Source: a virus
Virus record (IMG/VR): IMGVR_UViG_3300031566_000210
Location: 1 to 34,129 of that record
Direction: 5' to 3' (one strand)
DNA length: 34,129 nt
Positions 19,829-30,700 of the stretch are shown here, one piece after another (within the stretch, counting starts at the first letter, position 1; every line of letters starts with the position of its first letter). The position numbers and the translations under genes were made by a program. The notes beneath the pieces are model-generated. The model worked only from the letters and a program-made list of their open reading frames with translations, had not been told where the DNA came from and searched no databases.

Positions 19829-19907
19829 GAGGCCCGCAAGGACACCCTCGCCGAAGTGCCAGAATGGATACCCGTCACAGCTTTAACCTCAACAAAGGAC
19901 TCTTGAA

Positions 19908-20717
19908 ATGGCTAATACGATTGACCAAGCCTTCATCAAGCAGTTTGAAACCGAGGTTCACCTTGCCTATCAGCGTATGGGTTCCAAAATCCGGAACACT
20001 GTCCGCACTAGCAACGTGACGGGTTCGACTGCTCGATTCCAGAAGATCGGCACTGGTGCCGCTTCGACCAAATCGCGTAACGGCAACGTAACCGCAATGG
20101 AACTGGCGCACACCTACGCCGAAGTTACCATGGCTGACTACTATGCTGCCGAATACATCGACAAACTGGATGAACTGAAGATCAACATCAACGAGCGTCA
20201 GGCCGTTGCTCAGTCGGCTGCTGCTGCCCTTGGCCGCAAAACCGACGAGCTTCTGACCACCGCTATGGACGCTGGTGCTAACGGCACTCAGATCGCTGAC
20301 ACTTCCGGCGCTCTGGTAAAGGCTGATCTTCTCACCCTGTTCCAAACCTTTGGCACTGCCGACATTCCGGAAGACGGACAGCGTTACCTCGCCATGTCGC
20401 CCGCTGGCTTTGCCGATCTCTTCAACATCACCGAGTTTGCTTCGTCGGATTATGTTGGCCCGCAGAACCTCCCGTTCGCTGGCGGCATGACCATGAAAGA
20501 GTTTCTCGGCTTCAAGATTTACTCGACCTCGGCTGTTGCTGGCGGCAAGAACTTTGCCTACCACACCTCGGCTGTTGGCCTCGGCGTGAATGCTGATGTT
20601 TCGACTGAGATTAACTACGTTGCGGAAAAAGTTTCGCACCTTGCAACTTCGATGATGTCGATGGGCGCTGTTGTTATTGATAGCAACGGTGTCTACGAAG
20701 TCCTCGACAACAACTAA
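19908..20717 (+). CDS. Major capsid protein (269 aa)
   Basis: The gene follows scaffold and gp13-like genes and has the strongest codon bias of the window (frequent gct, gcc, aac, ctc), as expected for the most abundant protein. The start MANTIDQAFIKQFETEVHLA, YQRMGSKIRNTVRT and ELAHTYAEVTMADYYAAEYI, KLDELKININERQ are typical of small HK97-fold capsids of podoviruses, and the C-terminal domain runs through LGFKIYSTSAVAGGKN. The ribosome binding site is AAAGGA. 79 bases without a gene precede it. Confidence 0.9.
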   Translation: MANTIDQAFIKQFETEVHLAYQRMGSKIRNTVRTSNVTGSTARFQKIGTGAASTKSRNGNVTAMELAHTYAEVTMADYYAAEYIDKLDELKININERQAVAQSAAAALGRKTDELLTTAMDAGANGTQIADTSGALVKADLLTLFQTFGTADIPEDGQRYLAMSPAGFADLFNITEFASSDYVGPQNLPFAGGMTMKEFLGFKIYSTSAVAGGKNFAYHTSAVGLGVNADVSTEINYVAEKVSHLATSMMSMGAVVIDSNGVYEVLDNN

Positions 20718-20732
20718 GGGAAGGATTGAATC

Positions 20733-21002
20733 ATGGCTTTTTCTGCTTCTGGTCTGACCCGCCTCGCTGGCGCTTCTGGTGTTTCGCTGTGGCACTACGC
20801 CACCACGGACGCCATCGCCACCGTCAACACTGCTGGCTACTTCAACGATGCCTCGGCTATGATGAGCGTCAACGACGTTATCATTGCTGTGACTTCGACG
20901 GCTGGCACTCCGGTCGTGAGCCACACCTATGTCAACGCCAACTCCTCCGGGACTGTTGATGTTGTCGATGGCGTGGCGATCACCAGCACCGACAGCGACT
21001 AA
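20733..21002 (+). CDS. Putative head decoration protein (89 aa)
   Basis: Follows the capsid gene by 15 bases with AAGGA as SD. Beta-rich sequence, with LAGASGVSLWHYATTDAIAT, then VNTAGYFNDASAMMSVNDVI and VDVVDGVAITSTDSD. The W-Y-TTDAIATV-TAGYF pattern is very common just behind phage capsid genes. Strong codon bias like the capsid suggests high expression. A role as decoration or stabilising protein is inferred from context. Confidence 0.78.
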   Translation: MAFSASGLTRLAGASGVSLWHYATTDAIATVNTAGYFNDASAMMSVNDVIIAVTSTAGTPVVSHTYVNANSSGTVDVVDGVAITSTDSD

Positions 21003-21005
21003 GAA

Positions 21006-21041
21006 AAGGAGCGGGGGGCTTCGGCCCCCCGAACTTACATG
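21006..21041 (+). promoter_or_regulatory. SD and start codon separated by a GC hairpin with UUCG loop
   Basis: AAGGAG (21006-21011) is immediately followed by CGGGGGGC-TTCG-GCCCCCCG (21012-21031), then AACTTAC and the ATG (21039-21041). The linear SD-ATG distance is 27 bases, but only 7 if the hairpin is folded. No T-run follows, so a plain rho-independent terminator is unlikely; the hairpin may also limit read-through or protect the capsid mRNA 3' end. Confidence 0.75.
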
Positions 21042-21620
21042 ACAGCAGCAAACACTCCGATCAAAGTATGCTCCCGCGCATCAATTCTGATGGGCGGCTC
21101 TCCCATTACATCCTTCACTGATGGAACTGTAGAGTCGGATGTGTGTGATGCAATGTATGAAGATGTTGCTCGCGCAGCATTGACGAATACTCGCTGGCGC
21201 TTTGCAACCAATCAGTCTGTTCTTAACCGACTGGTTTCTGCGCCTACTGGCCGCTTCGATGCAGCGTATCAGCTTCCGGCTGGCATTCTCATGTTGAGCG
21301 CAATCACGGTTAATGATTTCCCAATCCAGTATGACACCTATGGAAACAAGGCATACTGCAACGCAGCATCGACCGACTCTGTAATTTCTGACTACATCTA
21401 CAGGGCTGACGAGGCTGACTGGCCCGCGTTCTTTACAATCGCCGTTGAGTTTCAGATGGCAGCGGTTCTCGCTGTGGCCGTAGCCCGCGATCAGGGTCTA
21501 GCTAATCTGATGGAGCAAAAGGCAAACATCTTGATGATGCAGGCCCGTAGACTTGACTCTCAACAGCAGACTACGCGCAAGCTACATACGTCGAGGTTCA
21601 TTGCACAAAGGCGTAGCTGA
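21039..21620 (+). CDS. Tail tubular protein A, T7 gp11-like (193 aa)
   Basis: Adaptor between portal and nozzle. The start MTAANTPIKVCSRASILMGG, then SPITSFTDGTVESDVCDAMY and TRWRFATNQSVLNRL, is typical of gp11-type gatekeeper proteins, and 193 residues is the usual length. Translation probably depends on the hairpin-spaced SD described at 21006-21041. Stop overlaps the next ATG (TGATG). Confidence 0.9.
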   Translation: MTAANTPIKVCSRASILMGGSPITSFTDGTVESDVCDAMYEDVARAALTNTRWRFATNQSVLNRLVSAPTGRFDAAYQLPAGILMLSAITVNDFPIQYDTYGNKAYCNAASTDSVISDYIYRADEADWPAFFTIAVEFQMAAVLAVAVARDQGLANLMEQKANILMMQARRLDSQQQTTRKLHTSRFIAQRRS

Positions 21621-23884
21621 TGCAGAAGGTCCGTGTCCCACAGAACAGCTTTAACTTCGGTGAGGTAAGCGATACGGCAATCATGCGGACTGATAGTCCG
21701 GTTTATGCTGCATCGGCTCAACGAGTTGAGAACCTGATGGTTCAGAGCGATGGTGGATTGCGGTCCAGAGTCGGAACCGAACACATCTATACATATTCCG
21801 ATATTACATACAGTGCGAACTACGTTAAGCAGTCTCGCCTTATTCACTTTACGTTCTCGGACGACGAACAGTATATAATCTCCATTGAGAATGGTAAGGT
21901 TCGTTGCTTCTTCTTGGATGATACTGGCGCTCTAGGTCTTGGCGTTGGCGTCCATTTGGTAGAGACAATCACTCTAGATACTAGCTCTAACGCTCTTCCG
22001 TTCACCCATAACTACCTGCACGAATATACATTCGCTCAGTCTGGCGATGTTATGTTTATCTGCCATCCGCTCTTTATGCCGCGTATGCTGGTGCGGACTG
22101 CGCTGGATGCCTTTGAGGTAACTCCGTATTCCTTTGATGCCCGTGCAGACAACAACGTTATCTATCAACCGTATAGCACATTCCAGAATACGGAGATGAC
22201 GCTAGACCCTTCTGCGACTACTAGCTCAATTACACTGACTACAAGTAGCGCATACTGGGATACCACTGGAACACAGACTGGCGGCGACTATCTTGACTCG
22301 CTTCATGTTGGCGTTGTCGTAAGATATGATTATGCAGAGGTTGAAATAACTAGCGTTCAGTCTAGCACTCAGGCGACTGGAACTGTTGTTGATGAACTCA
22401 AGAGAAGGCTCACAATCCTTAACCCTCTCAGAACTATTGATGGCTCTGCGACAGTTGAGGTTACTCACTTGGGTCATGGTTTCTCTGGTGGCGAGGCAAT
22501 CACAATAGAAGATGCTTCTGCCGTTGGTGGTCTTAATGCTGCTCAGATCAACGGGGCAAGAACCGTTGGCAGCATTATAGACGAAAACACTTATACCATT
22601 ACGGCAGGCTCAACGGCCAATACATCTGAGGATGGTGGCGGCTATATTAAGGTTGTTTGCCATGCACCGACTAGAAACTGGGACGAGCAGTCCTTCTCAG
22701 CAAAGCGTGGATACCCAACCGCAGTTGTGTTCCATGAGAATCGCCTAGTATTTGGCGGAACGATCCAAGAGCCTGATGCTCTTTGGTTTTCTAAGATTGG
22801 CAAGTATTTCAACTTTGATGTTGGAACTGCCGCCGACGATGATTCGATCAACCTAGTAGCTGCCACTGGCGACATCAACGCAATCAGATACTTGGTATCC
22901 AACCGAGACCTACAGGTATTTACTGACTCTTCGGAGCTTTATGTTCCGACCTATCTCAATCAGGCAATCACTCCGGTCAACGTCCAGATCAGGAAGCAAA
23001 CTCCTTATGGGTGTAATTTTGTTGCTCCACATCCCTTTGATGGCGCAACATTGTTTGTTCAGGCTGGCGGCAAGGTTGTTCGGGAATATCTCTATACTGA
23101 TGGTGAGGACGCCTATACATCAACAGCGGTATCTACTATTGCGCCGCACCTGATAAACTCACCAATCGGTCTGGCCGTTGTAAACGCTGGCCTTGAGAGT
23201 GCAGAGTCCTATGCCGCTGTCGTAAACAGCGATGGCATTATCTCTCTGTTCAACTCTGCCCGTGCAGAGCGCCGCGCCTCTTGGGTTCGAATGACTATCG
23301 CCAATGGATACTTCCTAGATGCAGTCGGTATTCAAGACCGTCTCTTTGCAAACATCTATCTGAATGGCACGATATATTTCGTAGAGTTTGGGGACAGGGT
23401 TGGCCTTGACAACTATGTCTACTCAGCAATCTCTAGCGGGTATGCAGACGTTAGCGCAGCCTATGCAGTCGCTGATACTGTTTCTGTTCTGGGCCAGAAC
23501 GGAAGCACCATCGACTATCTTAGCTCTATGACTGTAGTGAGCAATGGCGGAACCGCATCTGTGGATGTGTCCGGTTATACTGGATACACTCATGTGTTCG
23601 TTGGCGTCCCGTTTACCGTGAACCTGACAACCAATCCCGTTGATGGCAATGGACCTAATGGCCCGTTCACCGGATCGGTTCGTGGCATCTCGGCTGCTAT
23701 CGTTGACTTTAGGGATACACGATCTGCCAGCGTCAATGGCAGACCCTTGGTTACAACCGCAGAATTTAATGGTAAGAAAGAGTTCCGGCTCAATGGATAT
23801 GGCCGCGATCCTCAAGTTACTATTACTCAGAATGAACCTCTGCCGATTCATATCAACGGCATAATCTCGGAGCTAGTAGTCTGA
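21620..23884 (+). CDS. Tail tubular protein B (nozzle), T7 gp12-like (754 aa)
   Basis: Large beta-propeller-like protein forming the tail nozzle. The first residues (VPQNSFNFGEVSDTAIMRTD, SPVYAASAQRVENLMVQSDG, GLRSRVGTEHI) are the conserved N-terminus of podoviral nozzle proteins (NF--G--S, R-D---Y--G). FHENRLVFGGTIQEPDALWF and KIGKYFNFD occur mid-chain as in the family. Length is close to T7 gp12 (794 aa). Its stop overlaps the next start. Confidence 0.92.
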   Translation: MQKVRVPQNSFNFGEVSDTAIMRTDSPVYAASAQRVENLMVQSDGGLRSRVGTEHIYTYSDITYSANYVKQSRLIHFTFSDDEQYIISIENGKVRCFFLDDTGALGLGVGVHLVETITLDTSSNALPFTHNYLHEYTFAQSGDVMFICHPLFMPRMLVRTALDAFEVTPYSFDARADNNVIYQPYSTFQNTEMTLDPSATTSSITLTTSSAYWDTTGTQTGGDYLDSLHVGVVVRYDYAEVEITSVQSSTQATGTVVDELKRRLTILNPLRTIDGSATVEVTHLGHGFSGGEAITIEDASAVGGLNAAQINGARTVGSIIDENTYTITAGSTANTSEDGGGYIKVVCHAPTRNWDEQSFSAKRGYPTAVVFHENRLVFGGTIQEPDALWFSKIGKYFNFDVGTAADDDSINLVAATGDINAIRYLVSNRDLQVFTDSSELYVPTYLNQAITPVNVQIRKQTPYGCNFVAPHPFDGATLFVQAGGKVVREYLYTDGEDAYTSTAVSTIAPHLINSPIGLAVVNAGLESAESYAAVVNSDGIISLFNSARAERRASWVRMTIANGYFLDAVGIQDRLFANIYLNGTIYFVEFGDRVGLDNYVYSAISSGYADVSAAYAVADTVSVLGQNGSTIDYLSSMTVVSNGGTASVDVSGYTGYTHVFVGVPFTVNLTTNPVDGNGPNGPFTGSVRGISAAIVDFRDTRSASVNGRPLVTTAEFNGKKEFRLNGYGRDPQVTITQNEPLPIHINGIISELVV

Positions 23885-24390
23885 TGCTTCAATTACTTGC
23901 CCTTTTGCTTGGTGGTGGCAGTGCAGCCGCCGGAACTGCGGCGACTGTCGCTGCGGTAGCTGGACTTGCTGGTTCTGCCGTTTCAGCGGCTGGTCAAATT
24001 AAAGCTGGTCAAGCAGCCGGAGAAGAGTCGCGCATAAACGCCAAGGCTCTTGAAGCTGAGAAGACGATGAATGCAGCGGTAGCCAAGCAGAATATGAACC
24101 GCAGGATTGCGGACTATCAACAGAATATGTCCGCAAATATTGCACAGTTTTCTATTGGCGCTGGCCGCGCCGATAAGTCCGTCGAGGCTTTTATGAAAGC
24201 CCAGAAGGAAACTCTTGGAAAAGACATTAAGGCAATCCAGACGCAAGGCTATCTACAGCAACAGGCGGATACAGTCGCAGTTTCTTCTGAGAGAGCTAGA
24301 GGGAAAGCTGCTATGACCGCTGCCCGCATTGGTGCATCTACTACGCTTCTTAGCGGTGTCAGCAATTACTATACAACAAAGGGCGGCTAA
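23884..24390 (+). CDS. Internal virion protein B-like (gp14-like), 168 aa
   Basis: Ala/Gly-rich hydrophobic N-terminus (residues 1-36, LLALLLGGGSAAAGTAATVA then AVAGLAGSAV) followed by a helical Gln/Ala-rich body (KALEAEKTMNAAVAKQNMNR) and YYTTKGG end. T7 gp14 is ejected first and forms a pore in the outer membrane; size, composition and position before two giant internal proteins match. ATG overlaps the nozzle stop. Confidence 0.82.
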   Translation: MLQLLALLLGGGSAAAGTAATVAAVAGLAGSAVSAAGQIKAGQAAGEESRINAKALEAEKTMNAAVAKQNMNRRIADYQQNMSANIAQFSIGAGRADKSVEAFMKAQKETLGKDIKAIQTQGYLQQQADTVAVSSERARGKAAMTAARIGASTTLLSGVSNYYTTKGG

Positions 24391-24392
24391 TA

Positions 24393-27300
24393 ATGGCAGT
24401 TATTCGTGAGCAACGTCAGTTTGGTATAAGCCCAGTTCGAGTCGTAAGGGCCGATACTGGTGGTCAACTTATTGGGCAGGCGATGGCTCAAGCTGGCGAA
24501 ACATTCTCTGACATTATGTTCACGCGGGCTGCGGTCCAAGCCGAGAAGGCTGGCAAAGAAGCGGCTCTGTCCGTTGAAGCTGAGAAGGTTGTTACCTTTG
24601 ATCCCATTACGCAAAAACCTGTTGCACACACGCTACCAAAACCTTTTGGCACTATTGCAGCCGAAGCGTATCAGAATGTAATCAATCAGCGGTTCAATCA
24701 AGAGATTGAGTCTGACATTAAATTGAGGGCAGCAGAGCTTGCCTCTCAGTTCCAAAACAGTCCGAATGGTTCCGAGCTTTATAAGCAGGCAATGGATGAT
24801 TACGTCAACCAGCTAAAAGAAAATGCTGGCGGTATGTATGGCGAGTATATCTCTGGTGTCGGCACTGATTACACAGAGATGACCTACCTTAATCTCAAAG
24901 AGAATGAGAGGGCTAGGGCTAGGGCGCAGCAAGTATCTGCGATGAATGACAATAACCTTGATGTAATTTCTCAGGTTCAAGCCGCTGCCGTTCAAGTTGG
25001 CGCACAACAAGCGGCAGAAATGTTTCCTGAAACCGCTTTGTCTTTGGGTGCTGCTGCCGGACTTTCGGATAGTTCTTCCGACAAGAGGATTCGTGAAGCA
25101 TATAGAATCGCACTAGCTCAAGGCGATGCTGAATATATTTTGAATCAAGCAGTTAATAGCGGACTATATACCGCAGAAGAGCTTGTGTTAAATCGTGCAG
25201 CCATTAGCACTAACAGTGGTTATTCACGAATTACCATTCCAGAGCTTCAGCAGGCACTTGCCCCGTTCAGTTCTAACTATAGTGACTGGTCCGAAATTAC
25301 AGGCCCGCTTCTCGACACGTTCAACAACTTAATCGTTGAGAGAACAAATCGCATTCAGTTTGAGAATATGGCTGCTGTGTCTCGTATCACAACTCGTCCG
25401 ATGGATTTTGGACTTGATCCTAATGGTTACTTTACTGACCCCCCATCCTCGATTGGAATGCTGACTGAAACAGCCCAAAACTGGAGAGCTATTAGCACTA
25501 AAGGAGTTGGCGCTTGGCAGCGAGATAGTGCTGAATATCAAGCAAAGTATAACGCCGCACAAAGAAATTACTCTGAAGCTATTGCCACTTCTGTTAATGC
25601 TTACACACTCTCATTGCCGTCCGGAATTGATGGCGTAGAAGAAGCCTTAAAGCTACAGACCGTTATTCAAATGGGTGGTCGAGGCAGGGAGGATTTAAGT
25701 GAGGCATCGCGCACATTGCTTTCTCAAATGGAAGCAGTAGATGGCGTTACTGGACTAAAAGATTTTGAATCCGCTCTTCTTGATAAGCTTGGTGTCTCCA
25801 AAAATCTTTTGGGAGAACAAGAACAAATTGACAACATTGCTGCCGCGCAAAAAGAAGCCCTAAATGAAAACCAAGCTCGAATTATTGTTCAAGGAGTTAG
25901 GGCGGAAATCTTCAATGCTTCTTCTATTGAAGAGGTTGAGGCTTTCAGACAGTCGGCCATCAATGATCTTGAATCTATTCTTGGAGGGAGGGAGGATAAT
26001 GCCTTCCTTATTGGCCTAAAAAATAGAATCGAAGACGTTACTGCTGAAGTTTATGTGCGGAGCATACTGACTACAGCTGACAATCGCGGAGAGTTTATGA
26101 CCCTCATGTATGCACTTGGGGGTGATGAAAAGTCGCTAGAAATTCTTAAGGATGATCCAAGGCTAGATCAAATCAAGCAGGCCAGAACGTATGGCAGTGC
26201 CGATACGGACTCATACTCCAGTAACCTCAATCGCATTTCTCGCGATCTTATAGATCAAGCCAATGCTATTGAAGCTCAGTTTGAATACCAGCTAACAGTT
26301 GACAGAATTCTTAATGGCTTTGGCAATCCGGAAAGCGCAGAACACCAGATGATTGCGGAGCAGGCTCTTGGACCCGGCTTTACCGACAGATTGATTGGTG
26401 GTCGTATTAGCCCAACGGAACTTAATGTTGCTCGCAATGCGCCTCCCACTGGTCTGATAAACTCTCTTAATACAATTCAGAATCAACCGATTGAGCGTCA
26501 ACTTGAGCTTCTTAGCGCGTATTCTAAGCTTGGCTTTATTGAGAGCAGGGGCCAGCTAATTCAATCTAGGGCTGCTACCGCCATAGACCCTAGTGCTGTA
26601 GCTTACATGGACAGCTTGCAACAATTCCTTGAGTCAAGTGGCGCAACAACTCAACAAGGTATGCTGTTCCACGCAGAACAATTTAGGCAAGTTAGAACTC
26701 CGGAAGTGGTTGAGAAGGTAAACAGCTATTACCAGAAAAATCCACCCAGTGTTGATGGGGAAGAATACAGCAGTGTCAATGATTTCCTTGCCTATCGTTT
26801 CTACGAGCATGGACTGAATGACAGAACCATGCAGTATATACGCGACAGGTTTTATATGGATGCTGTTGCCAAGCAAAATACTGGACAATCCCTTGATCTA
26901 AAAACTTGGGCCGAAGGCATTGATATGTATATCAATGCAGACTTGTCTTATGATCCCCGCGTTTGGGATGGCGGCATTTGGCCTGCTGATTTTGAAATGT
27001 CTGATCTTAGCACTTCTACTTCTATTAGTTTTATTCTTTCTCCAATAGGTGTGCCAACGAAAATCCAATCTCGCCCAACTGGATTGGTTCTACAAGAAGG
27101 TCGTCGATGGGCTAAGACAGAATTTGGTCTTGTGAAAACACTTGGAGGTGAAGAGCAAGCTGCTTTATTTGAGCAGTATGTTGCTCAAACTGTTGGTCAC
27201 GACAGGTGGGTTCTTCGCCCAGCCTCAAATGTTTCCTCGGATGGCGGCGTTGTTTATGAAGTCCTTGATGTTACTAGCGGTGTGCCTATTCCCGCAATAG

Positions 27301-27776
27301 CGCGATCTGGCGGACGGAATGAGCCGGAACTTATCGTTGAGCCTGTCTATGTTTCAACAAGGGGGTCAGCTTTCTCTGGATTAAAAGTTGCTGCTGAAAA
27401 AGCTGCCATTGCTGCCAACATGGAAGAAGCAGAAGAAAGGTTGAGTGCGCCAGTAACTCAACAAGATCAGAATATTATCGAAAGAACTGTCAAAGGCTTT
27501 GGCGCTTTCTTTGGTGGTCGTTCTCGTTCAGATCAGGCATTGTCTGACTCAATCAGCACTTTTGGTAATACATTCTCCAGCCAAATCGAAACTCTTGGTG
27601 TGGGCGATAGATCGACCCAAGGAGGCTTGATCTCTGGTGGCATTGGTTCTTTGGATAGATATAAAACCAAACTTGAAACAGCTTTGGCAACTACCCCGCA
27701 GGGAACTCCACGTTATAACGAAATTCAAAATCTTCTTGGAGAAATCCAAAAGATAAACGAACTTCACGGAAGGTGA
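24393..27776 (+). CDS. Large internal virion protein, gp15-like (1127 aa)
   Basis: Starts three bases after the previous gene. Long, mostly helical chain with Gln-rich N-terminus (QLIGQAMAQAGETFSDIMFT, SQFQNSPNGSELYKQAMDDY, VNQLKENAGGM), typical of podoviral inner-core proteins that are ejected and form the trans-envelope channel. T7 gp15 has 747 residues, so this is longer. No lytic transglycosylase motif was noticed. The C-terminus (GGIGSLDRYKTKLETALATT) is helical. Confidence 0.85.
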   Translation: MAVIREQRQFGISPVRVVRADTGGQLIGQAMAQAGETFSDIMFTRAAVQAEKAGKEAALSVEAEKVVTFDPITQKPVAHTLPKPFGTIAAEAYQNVINQRFNQEIESDIKLRAAELASQFQNSPNGSELYKQAMDDYVNQLKENAGGMYGEYISGVGTDYTEMTYLNLKENERARARAQQVSAMNDNNLDVISQVQAAAVQVGAQQAAEMFPETALSLGAAAGLSDSSSDKRIREAYRIALAQGDAEYILNQAVNSGLYTAEELVLNRAAISTNSGYSRITIPELQQALAPFSSNYSDWSEITGPLLDTFNNLIVERTNRIQFENMAAVSRITTRPMDFGLDPNGYFTDPPSSIGMLTETAQNWRAISTKGVGAWQRDSAEYQAKYNAAQRNYSEAIATSVNAYTLSLPSGIDGVEEALKLQTVIQMGGRGREDLSEASRTLLSQMEAVDGVTGLKDFESALLDKLGVSKNLLGEQEQIDNIAAAQKEALNENQARIIVQGVRAEIFNASSIEEVEAFRQSAINDLESILGGREDNAFLIGLKNRIEDVTAEVYVRSILTTADNRGEFMTLMYALGGDEKSLEILKDDPRLDQIKQARTYGSADTDSYSSNLNRISRDLIDQANAIEAQFEYQLTVDRILNGFGNPESAEHQMIAEQALGPGFTDRLIGGRISPTELNVARNAPPTGLINSLNTIQNQPIERQLELLSAYSKLGFIESRGQLIQSRAATAIDPSAVAYMDSLQQFLESSGATTQQGMLFHAEQFRQVRTPEVVEKVNSYYQKNPPSVDGEEYSSVNDFLAYRFYEHGLNDRTMQYIRDRFYMDAVAKQNTGQSLDLKTWAEGIDMYINADLSYDPRVWDGGIWPADFEMSDLSTSTSISFILSPIGVPTKIQSRPTGLVLQEGRRWAKTEFGLVKTLGGEEQAALFEQYVAQTVGHDRWVLRPASNVSSDGGVVYEVLDVTSGVPIPAIARSGGRNEPELIVEPVYVSTRGSAFSGLKVAAEKAAIAANMEEAEERLSAPVTQQDQNIIERTVKGFGAFFGGRSRSDQALSDSISTFGNTFSSQIETLGVGDRSTQGGLISGGIGSLDRYKTKLETALATTPQGTPRYNEIQNLLGEIQKINELHGR

Positions 27777-27780
27777 GTAA

Positions 27781-30700
27781 ATGCCAATTGATCGTAGCCA
27801 GTTTGTTCTTGGCAACTTTTCTGGGGTCAGGCGCGGGCCGATTGAGAGGCCAGAGTTTTCTGAAACCGTTGGTGCAACGATTGGTTACACATACGATCCT
27901 GCCTATGAGTTTGTTCGCAATAGGATAATCTATGGCAATGTTCGCCAGAGGGATTACAACCCTATGGCCGACATGGAGGGCTACGAGCAATACGCAGTTC
28001 ACTTAACTCGTGCGGTAAGTCCCGAACACATGGTCGATTTGAAGCGCGGGATTGATGAGTCTGCTAAACGTAGACAGGTTCTTGCAAGCTCTTCGCTTTC
28101 GGCTCAGTTCTTTGCGGGCCTGTTTGATCCAATAAATTTGGTTGCATTGCCTTTGGGTGGTCCTACTGTTGGCGCTCTCCGCTCTGCCGCTCGCGTTGGG
28201 GTGGGCGTGGGCGTGTTGCAGGCTGGCACTGAGCTTGCCATGATTCAACCTTTCGATCCGCTACAGACCGCCAAAGAAAGCGCGATGAATGTTGCTTCTG
28301 CTACATTGTTCGGTGGTGCGCTTGGTGGCGTTGCGAGCATTCCCATTTCTCGTAGAGCTAGAGCGTTGACCGCTTTTGAAGAAAACTTGGCAGGAACACT
28401 TGAGTTTACTCAGAGGATGGAATTGTTCCGGACTCTTACTCCGGAAGACCTCACTACTCTTAATCGACAGCAAACCAGAATACTTGGCAATGTCAGTGAG
28501 AATCAATTACGGCTTGATCGAACAAAGGCTTACAACCAAATAGATCAGCTAAGACGATCTTCTGGTGCGTCTGCAAAGTTAGCTTCTATCGATCGGATTG
28601 AAGTTAAAACAACATATATCAATTCAATAGAAAAAGAGTTAGCTCTCAGGGCGCTTGAGGCTGGTGGATACAATAAGAAAAACGCTTTAGACTTTGCTAT
28701 CAATGCGTTTATAGATAGCCCCCTTTATCAGACCCTCACCACGCCGTTCAAAAGAATTATTCAATCCCCCCAAACGCCAGCAAAAGTAAAAGAGTATACT
28801 ATCAGACTTGCTGGCGACAGCGCACTGAACCATGCCTACAGCGCTGTTCTTGGTGTGCCTTCTACTCAATCCGTTCATTCAAGAGCGCAGATGCGTAGGG
28901 GTCAAGTTGCTGCGTCCTACGACAACCTTCATCAAATATATAGAGAAGAATATGGCGTAAAGGATACACGTTTCCTTGACATTGATCTTATGAATACTGC
29001 AAGGAAAGCATTTGATTATGATAATTCTTTTGAAGGTTTTATGCGGAGGGTAAACGAAAAGCGAGTTAAGAAACTTCCCTTCTCAGCCTCAGAGGCTAAA
29101 GCGGCCAAGGTTATTGATGATTTCTTTAAGGGCGCAGAGCGAGAGCTATACGATCTGGGCCTGATTGGCCTTACTGGTCGATTGAAGAAACAACTCGAAA
29201 GTATTGAGTCCGCAATCTTTAACCTTGAAGACGAGGCCAAGTCTATACGTCTTGCTTTGGGTAAGAACGCAGCGGGTGATCCTGAGTATCAGCGTATCGC
29301 AGGCGAGCTTGGTCGCCTCAATTCAGATAGGGGTGGCATCGAAAGAGACTTGGGTATGGCCCTTAATGCCCCGCCTACTTTAACTGAGAATTGGACTCCT
29401 CGGTTTTATGACAAGGCAAGAATAAAGAAGAATATGGCAGAGGTTGTTCAAATCTTTGAGGACCATTACCGCGCCAATCCAGAAGTATGGGACCTCAAAG
29501 ATGGGAAGTGGGTTAAGGAAATTCTTCCGGCCGATCCTGTCTCTATAAATAAAAGAGCAAAGGATACTGTTGCAGCCATCTTGGAGGAAGATGATCTTGT
29601 TTCTGTTGTTGCCGGAACCAGCCGCAAGAAACACTTCAACGGAAGGATTGACATCGAAACCGAAAAGGTTTGGGACTACATCATTAAAGACCCCATTAAC
29701 ATTATGCGGGCATACTCTTCTCGCATCTCTCCGACAGTAGAGTTTAATAAAGCATTCGGTGGCCGCAGCATTCAGAAGGTTGATCGTGAGCTTCGTGAAG
29801 AGCTTGCTCTTGCTGGCGTTAAAGAAGGCGAAGCCAACAGGATTATGTCAGACTTTCTGCATCTATATGATTCTATTGCTGGCATTATCATGAAGGAACC
29901 GGATCGATGGGATAACAAGATTGCTTTTGGTTTGAGAAAACTTGCTGAACTCAACTACATGGGTTCGGCTTGGCTGTCTGCATTTCCTGATACCGCTAGG
30001 ATTGTTGCGGAGCATGATCTTGGCAATATGTCTAAAGCTATCAACCTTCTGGTGGATAAAAACATGAGGCCGATGCTCATGAAGGACGCCAGACTATCCG
30101 GTGAAGCTCTTGATTATTTCCATAACTCTGTGGGCTTAAGGCTTACGGAAGACTTGATGAATGATCCCTCGACGCAAACTATTTGGGATACAGCTACTAG
30201 CGGGTTTTATGTTCTAAACGGACTAACTCCAATGACCCAAGCTCTCAAGGTATTGGATGGTATTGTCACTGGTCACGAAATTATTGACACCGCTATAAAA
30301 TACACCGAGGGCAAGGCGACAAAGCAAGACCTAACCAAGATGTTGCGCTACGGAATTTCCGTAGACCAGATGGAAAAGATTGCCAAATCTCCTTGGATTA
30401 AAACTCAAAATGGCTTGTATATACCGAACACTACACACTGGGAGGGTCACATCTCTATACCAGACTTTGATGCTATTGGCCTCAAAGTTGTTGAGATTGA
30501 TATTTATGGATCAACCCGTGTTGGTGTAATTTCCAATGGCGTATATCAACCTGTTGCTATCGACATTAGAAAGAAAACTTTTAGGTTTGATCGGGAGTAT
30601 ATCGAAAGCACAGAGTTTGATGCAAAGCCTTGGTTCCACCAAACTCAAATGATTCAGGGCAGAACTGTTTTCCCAAAGGATGCCTTCGTTACACCGAAGG

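Noticed and set aside
19875-20924. Long minus-strand open frame (about 349 codons) opposite the capsid gene
   Set aside because: It is antisense to a gene with strong codon bias, which suppresses stops on the other strand; the translation is Ser/Arg/Val-rich without domains.
30045-30065. DnaA box-like TGGATAA in the gp16-like gene as a site for the DnaA-like proteins
   Set aside because: Single imperfect match inside a coding region; such matches are expected by chance in 34 kb.
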